The position numbers and the translations under genes are program-made. A DNA stretch of 15,492 nt. Origin: Verrucomicrobiota bacterium. GTDB taxonomy: Bacteria; Verrucomicrobiota; Verrucomicrobiia; Chthoniobacterales; Terrimicrobiaceae. Location of the stretch: contig JAPLTI010000165.1 of NCBI GenBank assembly GCA_026398285.1, positions 1 to 15,492 on the forward strand, written 5' to 3'. The notes under the pieces were generated by a model. That model was given only the letters and a program-made list of their open reading frames with translations. It was not told the origin of the DNA and ran no database searches. Of this stretch, positions 1 through 6,756 are shown piece after piece. The stretch's first letter is position 1. Each line of letters starts with the position of its first letter.

Positions 1-1
1 T

Positions 2-697
2 TACCATCCGTCAGGGGAGGGGGTATCATGCCTGAAGGACGGAACGGAAATCTTCTACTCCGACAGGAGTGTGGTGCTTTACTCCGCGCGGGTTCCTCAT
101 GATCAAACTCCTTCGCGACCCGGAGCGGATGTTTGCATTCATCTGAATGTTCCTTCGAAAGCGGCGGACCTCTTTCCGGCAGCCGATTGCTTCGTGCATC
201 TTTCAGACCCATCGATCGGTGAAGAGTTTTGGTCTCTGTCGCGGGCCATTCCAATGTCCGGTTCTCCCACATCATGCATCCTGGACCTCCGTGTCACGGC
301 GCTTTTCCTACGGCTTTGCGCGATCTCGGAAAGCGAAATCCGGATTTCTGACCCGCAAAAGGTCTTTGTTCAGAATGCGCGGCAATTCATGCAGGAGCAC
401 TTCGGTTCAATTCACTGCGTGGCTGAAGTGGCCCGACACGCCGGTGTGAGCGAGGACTACCTGCGCCACCTCTTTCAAAGGTTGGAGGGAATTTCCATGA
501 CGCAATACCTCGCGAGATTGCGACTCGAACGCGCCAAGGACTTGTTGAGGCATTCCCGGCTTCCGCTGAAAGCGATCGCGAGCCAGTGCGGGTTTCAAAC
601 GGACCGCTATTTTTGCACCCGCTTCCTTGCATACACAGGGCTATCCCCGCTCGCATTTCGCAAGCAACCCGGAGGGCCTCGTCCACCGGACCTTTAG
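2..697 (+). CDS. AraC-family transcriptional regulator, 5' end outside window
   Basis: The reading frame is open from base 2 to the TAG at 695-697, so the gene begins upstream of the window. The first visible in-frame start is a GTG at 71, but the codons before it (an H-x-S-G-E-G stretch, then a K-D-G stretch) read as a continuing cupin-like sensor domain. I therefore treat 71 as internal. The C-terminal ~100 residues (about 380-680) carry the two helix-turn-helix motifs of the AraC/XylS family: the first around VAEVARHAGVSEDYLRHLFQ, the second around LKAIASQCGFQTDRYFCTRF, followed by the family-typical G-x-SPLAFR ending. It should act in the cytoplasm as a DNA-binding activator or repressor responding to a small molecule, probably a sugar. 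It converges on the isomerase gene at 786-1616. Its target and ligand cannot be read from what is visible. Confidence 0.9.
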   Translation, partial: YHPSGEGVSCLKDGTEIFYSDRSVVLYSARVPHDQTPSRPGADVCIHLNVPSKAADLFPAADCFVHLSDPSIGEEFWSLSRAIPMSGSPTSCILDLRVTALFLRLCAISESEIRISDPQKVFVQNARQFMQEHFGSIHCVAEVARHAGVSEDYLRHLFQRLEGISMTQYLARLRLERAKDLLRHSRLPLKAIASQCGFQTDRYFCTRFLAYTGLSPLAFRKQPGGPRPPDL

Positions 698-704
698 AGA
701 AGCC

Positions 705-723
705 GTCACATTGACGAAGTGAC
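705..723. other. small inverted repeat between convergent genes
   Basis: GTCAC (705-709) and GTGAC (719-723) can form a 5-bp stem with a 9-base loop in the 88-bp gap between the AraC gene and the convergent isomerase gene. There is no T-tract on either strand, so it is at best a weak bidirectional terminator. Confidence 0.2.
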
Positions 724-785
724 TCCTGTTCGGCTGCAAATCATTGCCTGATTGCGTGGGCTCGGATTGCTGTTTGCGTCGGTCT

Positions 786-1616
786 TTAAATCTTCTCCCA
801 GATTTCCTGGATGGCTTGCTTGGCGGCGATGGTGTCTTTCCAGGGGTCTGGAAAAGAGGGAATCCAATAACCGGATGTCATGGAGCCGAGTTCCGGGCAT
901 GCCCAGAGCGTGTCGCTTGAGGATTTTCCTACACTCCAGCAGGTGAGGGCGTCCCTGACAAATTCGAGCCACGATGCAGCCCATCCGGAGATTTTTCCGT
1001 GACTGTCCGTGATGGGGATTTCGCAGTGATGGCCGTTGAAGGGGCGAAGGTGAATCTGACTCGAGGCGCGGAGAAGGTCAGGGCGATCAAGCAGGCGGCT
1101 TGCGTAAGGCGGGTAGAGATGTTTGACGACCGCGAAATGCGAGAAATCGAAATTCAAGCGAAGTAATTCTCCTGTTTTTTGCGCGTAAAGCTCGGCGATC
1201 TTCCATGTCTTCTCGGGTGTCTCCGTGCAGGTGTCGCGGTGGGTTTCGAGATCCAGCGTCAGTCCCAAGTCGGCAGCCTCTTTATTCATGGCGATCCACA
1301 AGTCCACCGCCTCCTCGGGTTGCGTGGCGTGGTTGCCAAGTTGCACATTGATGCGGACTGTGTTCATGAGGGCAAAATCCCGCAGAATTTGAGAACAGTT
1401 CCCTGCATTCGCTTGGCAGCCTCCGAGAAAGGCGAGGTCGTATTTTTCAGCCAAATCCTTCAACTCGGGAAGGGCGGCCCACTGGAAGCCGTCGAAGCCT
1501 GCGTCTTTGATCGCCGCGACTTTCTTTTCCATCGGCCACTCGCCGGACGCCGAGCCATTGGGATAATCCATCAGTGTCCAGATACTGGCAAAATGTTTGA
1601 GAGTGGGTTTGCTCAT
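786..1616 (-). CDS. sugar phosphate isomerase/epimerase-like TIM-barrel protein
   Basis: A 276-residue cytoplasmic protein of the xylose isomerase-like / AP endonuclease 2 TIM-barrel superfamily. Such enzymes isomerise, epimerise or dehydrate sugars and polyols using a divalent metal. Visible metal-ligand candidates sit in the order usual for the fold: E124 (in L-D-L-E-T-H-R-D), D157 (in F-D-F-S-H), H189 (in I-H-L-R-P) and E242 (in P-E-L-G). An aromatic-rich N-terminal strand and the K-x-A-A-I-K-D-A-G-F-D-G-F segment at about 32-44 are also typical. The ATG at 1616 lies 34 bases after the PhyH stop on the same strand, so the two genes are probably cotranscribed. No Shine-Dalgarno sequence is visible before it. 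The substrate is not predictable from sequence alone; the neighbours suggest catabolism of a modified sugar or polyol. Confidence 0.85.
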   Translation of the reverse strand: MSKPTLKHFASIWTLMDYPNGSASGEWPMEKKVAAIKDAGFDGFQWAALPELKDLAEKYDLAFLGGCQANAGNCSQILRDFALMNTVRINVQLGNHATQPEEAVDLWIAMNKEAADLGLTLDLETHRDTCTETPEKTWKIAELYAQKTGELLRLNFDFSHFAVVKHLYPPYASRLLDRPDLLRASSQIHLRPFNGHHCEIPITDSHGKISGWAASWLEFVRDALTCWSVGKSSSDTLWACPELGSMTSGYWIPSFPDPWKDTIAAKQAIQEIWEKI

Positions 1617-1650
1617 GGGATGTTTTGCAGGGTTGAACTTTCGCAGCGAA

Positions 1651-2499
1651 TCAATGCGTGCCGCCTTCCCAATGGACGCCCTCCTGCCAGGAATTGCCGC
1701 AGGCGCCGCCGCCGGAGTTGGCTTCGATCATCACATCTTGGCCCTCGGGCGTTAGCAGTGGGAGATAGAACTTGCTGATGCGCTGCGTGGATTTCGGGAC
1801 ATAGTGGCAGATGAAGGAACGGCGGAAGCGGTCCTTGGAGCGGTTGGGCCCAGATCCGTGGATGGAGTTGCCGTTGAAGAAGAGGGTGTCGCCCGCCTTC
1901 ATCTTGCAGGGAACGGCCTTTTTGCCTTTCGGAGTTGGGACGAAGTGTTGCGTAAAAGATTCATTGGCGTCGGCCATCTCAGGGCAGGCGATCTCCTCCT
2001 CGGCGGTGTCGGCGACGAGATACATGCCGCCATTTTCGGGATCTGCATCATCGATTGCAGTCCATGCGGCCACACAGGTTTGCGGCTCCACCAAGAGGTA
2101 GAAATTATCCTGGTGCATCGCCTGGCCACGCGAGCCCGGCGGTTTGTAGTAAAACATGCTCTGGGCCGCGAGAACATCGTCCTGCATGAGTTCCCGCAGG
2201 CAGGTGAGAACACCCGGATGGACGAGATTTTTCCGCGATACGGGATCAAACCGGTGAGGGTGCATGACCCGAGGAAATTCCTTCAAGGGATCGCCTGCGG
2301 ATTCTTCTTTGGAGAGTTGGTCAAAGTGTCCGGGAATCGGGCCGCTTTCCGCGATGCGGGCGAAGGAGGATTTGATTTCCTCGACTGCCGCATCGGAAAA
2401 AAGACCGCGGGCGACAGCGTAGCCGTGCTGCTTGAACGAGGCTTTCATTTCATCCAGATCGACTGACGCGGGAAGTGAGGGTGAGTATGTGGTGCTCAT
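1651..2499 (-). CDS. phytanoyl-CoA dioxygenase (PhyH) family protein
   Basis: A non-haem Fe(II)/2-oxoglutarate-dependent oxygenase of the PhyH family, 282 residues from the ATG at 2499. The facial triad is visible: H129-x-D131 in A-M-H-Q-D-N and H214 in N-S-I-H-G-S-G-P-N. The arginines that follow (K-D-R-F-R-R) are candidates for binding the 2-oxoglutarate carboxylate. The frame stays open to a TTG at 2553, but that longer start adds 18 poorly family-like residues and would overlap the putative operator, so I prefer the ATG. It is the first gene of a minus-strand pair with the isomerase and is divergent from an AraC regulator. PhyH-family proteins in environmental bacteria act on many small substrates besides phytanoyl-CoA, so a hydroxylation or oxidative-cleavage step on a carbohydrate-derived compound is more likely here than phytanate breakdown. 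That last point is inference. Confidence 0.88.
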   Translation of the reverse strand: MSTTYSPSLPASVDLDEMKASFKQHGYAVARGLFSDAAVEEIKSSFARIAESGPIPGHFDQLSKEESAGDPLKEFPRVMHPHRFDPVSRKNLVHPGVLTCLRELMQDDVLAAQSMFYYKPPGSRGQAMHQDNFYLLVEPQTCVAAWTAIDDADPENGGMYLVADTAEEEIACPEMADANESFTQHFVPTPKGKKAVPCKMKAGDTLFFNGNSIHGSGPNRSKDRFRRSFICHYVPKSTQRISKFYLPLLTPEGQDVMIEANSGGGACGNSWQEGVHWEGGTH

Positions 2500-2536
2500 A
2501 GGAAGTTCAGACTCGCCGTTGTTTAGAAAAATGAAA

Positions 2537-2572
2537 ATGGACGAACTTCCCAAAAAGATGGACTATCTTACC
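2537..2572. promoter_or_regulatory. putative AraC-type operator: two 15-bp half-sites spaced 21 bp
   Basis: Copy 1 (2537-2551) and copy 2 (2558-2572) match at 12 of 15 positions, sharing the pattern ATGGAC-n-A-n-CTT-n-CC with a start-to-start distance of exactly 21 bp. Two short conserved boxes about a helical turn apart, repeated in tandem two turns apart, fit a dimer of AraC proteins each using two HTH motifs. The site fills the divergent gap between the PhyH start (2499) and the AraC start (2577), so one regulator could control both directions. A further inverted ATGGAC (GTCCAT, 2573-2578) overlaps the AraC start codon. Confidence 0.6.
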
Positions 2573-2576
2573 GTCC

Positions 2577-3461
2577 ATGAATGCGAAGACACAGGGGTTC
2601 CTAGGCCAGATCATTCATTTCTTGCCCGCCAATCTGCTCAGCCAGGTGGGCCGCCATCCGCTCGGTGTCGGTCTGCATGTCAAATGCCTTGGATGGTATC
2701 CCAAAGCGCGTTTGCATCGGATCGCGAGGCCTCACGGGCTTGATGAGTGCATTTTGATTTTTTGCATCAGAGGAACAGGTTGGGCCGAAATTGATGGACG
2801 CCGATTCACCATCGCGGCCAGTGAAGTCCTTTTCATTCCGGCGAACAAACCGCACGCCTACGGAGCGGATGATGACGATCCTTGGTCGATCCATTGGGCC
2901 CACTTCGCTGGAACGGCTGCGGCTTCCTACGCCAGTCTTCTGCCAGCCCACGAATTTGTGCTCTCGATCCCGTCCGCTGACGCCAAAGAAATCGCGCGCA
3001 TGTTTCGGGAATCATACCGATTGGCATCCACCGGCCTCACCGAGCGCACTGTGCTGCTTGTCTCCCACAGCCTGAGGTATGCGCTGGGGCTTTTGTTTTT
3101 TCAAACGGGACGAAGCCTGGGAGGTGGTTCACTCACCATCGCGCACGATCTGACGAAGAGCATCGAATTCATGCGCGCCAATGTCGCGCGCTCACTGACC
3201 CTTCAGGAACTCTCGCGGCACGCCGGACTCTCCCCGACCCGCTACTCCGCCCTCTTTCGCGAGCAGACCGGATCTTCTCCTGTCGATCACCACATCCGCC
3301 TTCGGATGCAGGCTGCATGCCATTATCTGGACACCACAGCATTGAGCGTGAAAGAAGTCGCGGCCAAACTCGGCTACGACGACCCGTATTACTTTTCCCG
3401 AATTTTCCAGAAAATTCTCGGCTGCTCACCGCTGGCTTACCGGCGATCAGTGAAGGGGTGA
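2577..3461 (+). CDS. AraC-family regulator with N-terminal cupin-type sensor domain
   Basis: A 294-residue transcription factor starting at ATG 2577. Residues ~50-150 look like the AraC ligand-binding cupin: an ECILIFCIRGTGWAEIDGRR strand set, then a F-I-P-A-N-K-P-H-A-Y-G segment and W-S-I-H-W-A-H-F. Residues ~195-290 contain the two HTH motifs (LTLQELSRHAGLSPTRYSAL and VKEVAAKLGYDDPYYFSRIF) and the closing C-S-P-L-A-Y-R-R signature. Length is normal for the family. It is divergent from phyH with a 77-bp gap holding the tandem 21-bp repeat, so it probably controls the phyH-isomerase operon and possibly itself. The ligand is likely the substrate or an intermediate of that pathway. The copy of the operator nearest this gene ends 4 bases before its start codon, which favours negative autoregulation. 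Confidence 0.93.
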   Translation: MNAKTQGFLGQIIHFLPANLLSQVGRHPLGVGLHVKCLGWYPKARLHRIARPHGLDECILIFCIRGTGWAEIDGRRFTIAASEVLFIPANKPHAYGADDDDPWSIHWAHFAGTAAASYASLLPAHEFVLSIPSADAKEIARMFRESYRLASTGLTERTVLLVSHSLRYALGLLFFQTGRSLGGGSLTIAHDLTKSIEFMRANVARSLTLQELSRHAGLSPTRYSALFREQTGSSPVDHHIRLRMQAACHYLDTTALSVKEVAAKLGYDDPYYFSRIFQKILGCSPLAYRRSVKG

Positions 3462-3514
3462 GGGCAATGGGAACGTCGCGGAGGTTGCAGTGGCGTCCCA
3501 GTGCGATTGAGAAC

Positions 3515-3532
3515 GGTTGTTTAACCTTTTTT
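3515..3532 (+). terminator. weak intrinsic-terminator candidate after the AraC gene
   Basis: GGTT (3515-3518), a 4-base loop and AACC (3523-3526) precede six T residues (3527-3532), with more T-rich sequence after. The T-tract is good but the stem is only 4 bp, so this is a weak candidate for ending AraC transcription. Confidence 0.3.
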
Positions 3533-3570
3533 CTTTCCCTTTCTTTTTCCCGATCTCGAAAAAAGCTGTA

Positions 3571-3598
3571 AATTTTCAACCCTTTTAGGGGTTAAATT
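3571..3598 (-). terminator. hairpin downstream of tRNA-Phe, possible terminator
   Basis: An interrupted inverted repeat: AATTT (3571-3575) and AACCC (3578-3582) pair with GGGTT (3589-3593) and AAATT (3594-3598), leaving a 2-base bulge and a 6-base loop. Read on the minus strand it lies 18 bases after the tRNA-Phe 3' end. A T6 run follows about 7 bases after the stem, further than ideal. It may end tRNA-Phe transcription. Confidence 0.35.
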
Positions 3599-3616
3599 GT
3601 TGATTTGTAAGGGAAG

Positions 3617-3689
<73 letters not shown>

Positions 3690-3704
3690 GTGGGAAGGGC
3701 GCCC

Positions 3705-3733
3705 AGATTATGATGGCGAAACTCCGGATGCAA
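3705..3733 (-). promoter_or_regulatory. candidate promoter of tRNA-Phe
   Basis: On the minus strand, TTGCAT (3733-3728) is a possible -35 box. Either CATAAT (3712-3707, 15-bp spacing) or TAATCT (3710-3705, 17-bp spacing) could be the -10 box. A GC-rich GGGCGCCC (3704-3697) follows where the transcription start should be, as seen at many tRNA promoters under stringent control. Neither pairing is ideal. Confidence 0.4.
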
Positions 3734-3813
3734 GGTTTTATCGATTGAAAATTGCGTGGTGGAGTAAAAAAAACTCCTCTTGGCCGGGATGGATGCTGTG
3801 CTAAGTTTGTTGC

Positions 3814-4197
3814 GTGAAAAAAGCGACGCCGCCTGTTTTCAAGCCCAAGACGCCAGCCTCGATGTGGATCAAAGCTCTCGCTGTTGGGTTGCTGGTTTTT
3901 TCGTTCATTCTTTTCGCAGTCTGGCAAATGGGCTCTGGTATTGCCAATGCCAAGATGACGGGAACGGTTGTGGCCAAGGATTTCAAGCCAATGGCCGAGC
4001 CGGAGAAGCAAATCACGATTCACAAGGGCGGAGATGTGAGAAGCGACAAGGTGGATGGGGACTACATCATCACGGTCGAGGTTCTTCAAAAGGACGGGAC
4101 GAAGAAATCTTATACGGTTTGGTTGAATGACAAGGCGCGCTACGATGCCGTGAAGGTGGGGGACAGCTTTGATGTCGGTCCCTACCTGGTGCGTTAG
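3814..4197 (+). CDS. small single-helix membrane protein of unknown function
   Basis: A 127-residue protein from GTG 3814; a stop at 3802-3804 rules out an earlier start and no Shine-Dalgarno is visible. Residues 1-18 are basic. Residues ~19-38 form one hydrophobic helix (WIKALAVGLLVFSFILFAVW). Residues ~47-127 make a compact, beta-rich soluble domain with a T-G-T-V-V-A-K start, a D-G-D-Y-I-I-T-V-E-V core and a V-G-D-S-F-D-V-G-P-Y end, like a small OB/SH3-style barrel. The positive N-terminus suggests the domain is periplasmic. I do not recognise the family. It lies 96 bp upstream of moxR on the same strand, with a hairpin between, so it may or may not belong to the bat operon. Confidence 0.75.
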   Translation: MKKATPPVFKPKTPASMWIKALAVGLLVFSFILFAVWQMGSGIANAKMTGTVVAKDFKPMAEPEKQITIHKGGDVRSDKVDGDYIITVEVLQKDGTKKSYTVWLNDKARYDAVKVGDSFDVGPYLVR

Positions 4198-4209
4198 CGG
4201 CGCTGTCGT

Positions 4210-4232
4210 TTCGTTCTTTGTTTTTGAACGAA
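4210..4232 (+). other. hairpin between the small membrane protein gene and moxR
   Basis: TTCGTTC (4210-4216) and GAACGAA (4226-4232) form a perfect 7-bp stem with a T-rich 9-base loop. No T-tract follows, so it is not a standard intrinsic terminator. It could be a leader structure or a protein-binding site just upstream of the bat operon. Confidence 0.35.
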
Positions 4233-4293
4233 TGAGAGAGGCCGCTTGTCAGATTCCCACGCAACAGCAAAAATCCCGTCTTCGCTTTTTTCA

Positions 4294-5283
4294 ATGAGTA
4301 TCAATACCTCCGAATTAACCCAGCAAGTTCAAGAAAACCGTCAGTGGGTCGAACCCCTCGTCAATGAAGTCTCCCGCGTGGTGGTGGGGCAAAAAGTCCT
4401 CGTTCACCGTCTCCTCATCGGTCTTCTCTCAAATGGCCATGTGCTCCTCGAGGGTGTGCCCGGCTTGGCCAAGACGCTCACTGTCCGCACGCTGGCGAAC
4501 TCGATTCGCACTGGCTTTCAGCGTTTGCAGTTCACGCCGGACCTTCTTCCGGCGGATCTCATCGGCACGCTGATTTACAATCCGCGCGACGGCGAGTTCA
4601 GCACAAAGCTGGGTCCGATTTTTTCCAACCTGATCCTTGCGGATGAAATCAACCGCGCTCCGGCAAAGGTGCAGAGCGCATTGCTGGAGGCCATGCAGGA
4701 GCGCCAAGTCACGATTGGCGAGCAGACCTTCAAACTGCCAGATCCCTTCCTCGTTCTGGCCACGCAGAATCCCATCGAACAGGAGGGCACCTATCAACTT
4801 CCCGAGGCCCAGCTCGACCGTTTCATGCTCAAGGTGCATGTGGGGTATCCGACCCGTGAAGAGGAACGCTCGATCCTTGATGCCATGGCCACTTCCTCTC
4901 CGCGCCTTGGAGTGGAGGCGGTGGTCGGTCCGGAGGAGATTATCCGCGCCCGTGGAGTGGTGAACGACATCTATGTGGACGACCGGGTGAAGGACTACAT
5001 CGTCAACATCGTCTGGGCGACGCGTGATCCGGCGGCGGCGAAGCTCAAGCTCGACGGCATGCTGCGCTATGGAGCGTCTCCGCGTGCGACGATCTTTCTC
5101 ACGCTGGCGGCAAAAGCGAATGCCTTCATCGCCGGTCGCGGCTATGTGACGCCGCAGGATGTGAAGAGCGTGGGGCTCGATGTGCTCCGCCATCGCATTG
5201 GCGTGAGCTACGAGGCGGAGGCGGAATCGGTGACCACCGAGATGGTCATCGAGCAAATCTTCGCCGGAGTGCCGGTGCCTTGA
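4294..5283 (+). CDS. moxR: MoxR-family AAA+ ATPase
   Basis: A 329-residue cytoplasmic AAA+ ATPase from ATG 4294. The frame reaches back to a TTG at 4246, but the 16 extra residues are not family-like. Walker A is G-V-P-G-L-A-K-T (54-61), the variant usual in MoxR proteins. Walker B is L-I-L-A-D-E-I-N (113-120), and sensor 1 lies in A-T-Q-N-P (156-160), followed by the hallmark I-E-Q-E-G-T-Y-Q-L-P-E-A-Q-L-D-R-F. The C-terminal lid domain with R-Y-G-A-S-P-R is complete. MoxR ATPases act as chaperone-like partners of von Willebrand A proteins, probably loading metal or remodelling complexes. It heads a gene set with DUF58 and bat genes, which is the standard context. The next gene begins 58 bp downstream. 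Confidence 0.96.
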   Translation: MSINTSELTQQVQENRQWVEPLVNEVSRVVVGQKVLVHRLLIGLLSNGHVLLEGVPGLAKTLTVRTLANSIRTGFQRLQFTPDLLPADLIGTLIYNPRDGEFSTKLGPIFSNLILADEINRAPAKVQSALLEAMQERQVTIGEQTFKLPDPFLVLATQNPIEQEGTYQLPEAQLDRFMLKVHVGYPTREEERSILDAMATSSPRLGVEAVVGPEEIIRARGVVNDIYVDDRVKDYIVNIVWATRDPAAAKLKLDGMLRYGASPRATIFLTLAAKANAFIAGRGYVTPQDVKSVGLDVLRHRIGVSYEAEAESVTTEMVIEQIFAGVPVP

Positions 5284-5341
5284 GTTTGGATAAAACCGAT
5301 GCCTTCCCGCGCGAGCCGGAGGGCTGTTTCCCAAGCAAGCC

Positions 5342-6229
5342 ATGACGCGAGATCCCAAGGAAATTCTCAAAAAAATCCGCCTTATCGAGTTGCGCACCCG
5401 CAGGCTGGTGAATTCGATCTTCGCCGGCCAATACCATAGTGTGTTCAAGGGCCGGGGCATGAATTTCGAGGAGGTCCGGGAATACGCTCCGGGCGATGAA
5501 ATCCGTTCCATCGACTGGAATGTCACGGCGCGGATGAATGTGCCCTACATTAAAAAATTTACGGAAGAGCGCGAATTGACAGTCATGCTCCTCGTGGATG
5601 TGAGCGCCTCGGGGCTCTTTGGCAGCATCGAGCTTAGCAAGCGTGAACTGGCCGCCGAGGTGGCCTCGATCCTCGCCTTCAGCGCCATCAACAACAATGA
5701 CAAGGTTGGGCTCCTGCTTTTCACCAACGAGGTCGAGTTGTTCATTCCGCCGAAAAAAGGCCGCCTGCACACGCTGCGTTTGATTCGCGAAATGCTCTAT
5801 TTCGAGCCCAAGGGAAGGGGAACGAACCTTGCGGGAGCGCTGGATTACATGAACCGTGTTATCTCGCGCCGCGCTGTGGTTTTCATGATCTCGGACTTCA
5901 TGGCTCCTGACTTTACGAAGGCGCTCACGGTTACCAGCAGGCGTCATGATTTGGTTGCCATGCCGGTCACGGATCCCGGCGAGAGCGAGTTGCCCGATGT
6001 CGGCATCGTCACACTGGAAGATGCGGAAACCGGCGCGCAGATCGATGTGAACACCTCCAGTCGAGCCGTGCGGCGGGGTTTGTTTGAACTCAACGAAGAG
6101 CGCATGAGGACACTGGACCGGCTCCTGCGAAGCCGGCGCGTGGATGTCGTGCATCTTTCCACGGCCGAGGATTATCTGATCCCGCTCCGGGCGTTTTTTG
6201 ATCAACGCGAACGACGACTTGCCGCATGA
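5342..6229 (+). CDS. DUF58 domain protein (MoxR-associated, vWA-like)
   Basis: A 295-residue protein starting at ATG 5342. The DUF58 signature is clear at about 38-66 (G-R-G-M-N-F-E-E-V-R-E-Y, then G-D-E-I-R-S-I-D-W-N). A von Willebrand A-like fold follows, beginning L-L-V-D-V-S-A-S (83-90), whose D-x-S-x-S pattern keeps a MIDAS-type metal site. There is no signal peptide or membrane helix, so it should be cytoplasmic or peripheral. DUF58 proteins nearly always sit between moxR and the bat vWA genes and are thought to be MoxR clients or adaptors. Its stop overlaps the next start in an ATGA (6226-6229), implying translational coupling. Confidence 0.94.
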   Translation: MTRDPKEILKKIRLIELRTRRLVNSIFAGQYHSVFKGRGMNFEEVREYAPGDEIRSIDWNVTARMNVPYIKKFTEERELTVMLLVDVSASGLFGSIELSKRELAAEVASILAFSAINNNDKVGLLLFTNEVELFIPPKKGRLHTLRLIREMLYFEPKGRGTNLAGALDYMNRVISRRAVVFMISDFMAPDFTKALTVTSRRHDLVAMPVTDPGESELPDVGIVTLEDAETGAQIDVNTSSRAVRRGLFELNEERMRTLDRLLRSRRVDVVHLSTAEDYLIPLRAFFDQRERRLAA

Positions 6230-6756
6230 ATCCTGCCGCGCCAAGTCCCACTCCTGCGCCGCTGAACGATATCGTCGGGCCTGTCTGGTTTTGGCCGTAT
6301 CCGCTCTGGATGACGATTGCCGCCGGGGTTGCTCTGCTTTTGATCCTGGCGGGGCTTGTGTGGCTGCTCAAAAAACTCCTCGTCCGCAAGCCCGCACAGC
6401 TAACGAATCGTCAGAAGGCGCTCACTGCGCTCGAAGCCCTGCGTAGCGGGATCTCAGGAGCCGATCCCTATGCATTCGGCGTCACGGTTTCCGATTCGAT
6501 CCGCACTTACATTCGCGCCGAGCATCGCTTGGGGGCGACCACGCAGACCTCATTGGAATTTCTCAACTCCATCCGGGGAAATGCGCTTTTTACGGATAAC
6601 GAAAAAGCGGGGCTCACCGTGTTTCTCGAAAAAACCGACCTTCTGAAATTTGCGAGAGCGGAGGCTGGTGAGCGCGAAATGCTGGACCTCCTCGACATAG
6701 CCGCCCGTTTGGTGCGGGGCGAGGCACAGTCTGACAAAACGGGAGGTTCGGCATGA
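6226..6756 (+). CDS. DUF4381-like single-pass membrane protein of the bat operon
   Basis: A 176-residue protein from ATG 6226, overlapping the DUF58 gene by 4 bases. A Pro-rich N-terminus leads to W-F-W-P-Y-P-L-W and one transmembrane helix (~29-50), then a basic stretch (K-K-L-L-V-R-K) and a mostly helical cytoplasmic domain (~58-170). The size, the P-x-P-x-P-L-x-D-I N-terminus and the position between DUF58 and BatA resemble the DUF4381 proteins found in other bat operons. I base the family name on this resemblance and context, not on a decisive motif. The positive-inside rule puts the C-terminal domain in the cytoplasm, where it could help dock the MoxR/DUF58 pair at the membrane. It ends in an ATGA overlap (6753-6756) with batA. 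Confidence 0.82.
   Translation: MNPAAPSPTPAPLNDIVGPVWFWPYPLWMTIAAGVALLLILAGLVWLLKKLLVRKPAQLTNRQKALTALEALRSGISGADPYAFGVTVSDSIRTYIRAEHRLGATTQTSLEFLNSIRGNALFTDNEKAGLTVFLEKTDLLKFARAEAGEREMLDLLDIAARLVRGEAQSDKTGGSA

Noticed and set aside
71..73. GTG at 71 as the true start of the left-hand AraC gene
   Set aside because: The frame stays open to the window edge and the codons before 71 continue a sensor-domain-like sequence, so the true start is probably upstream of the window.
1179..2466. Plus-strand frames (1179-1778 and 1804-2466) opposite the isomerase and phyH genes
   Set aside because: No domain is recognisable, and the opposite strand carries complete enzyme signatures over the same bases.
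3761..3777. GGAGT-A7-ACTCC inverted repeat upstream of tRNA-Phe and the small membrane protein gene as a terminator
   Set aside because: The stem is only 5 bp and no T-tract follows on either strand. It is too far from the tRNA -35 box to be a convincing UP element, so I left it out of the features.
4429..6244. Two long minus-strand open frames (4429-5526 and 5246-6244) opposite moxR and the DUF58 gene
   Set aside because: Their translations are rich in Arg/His with no domain logic, while the plus-strand frames carry complete MoxR and DUF58 motifs. They are shadows of GC-rich codon use.
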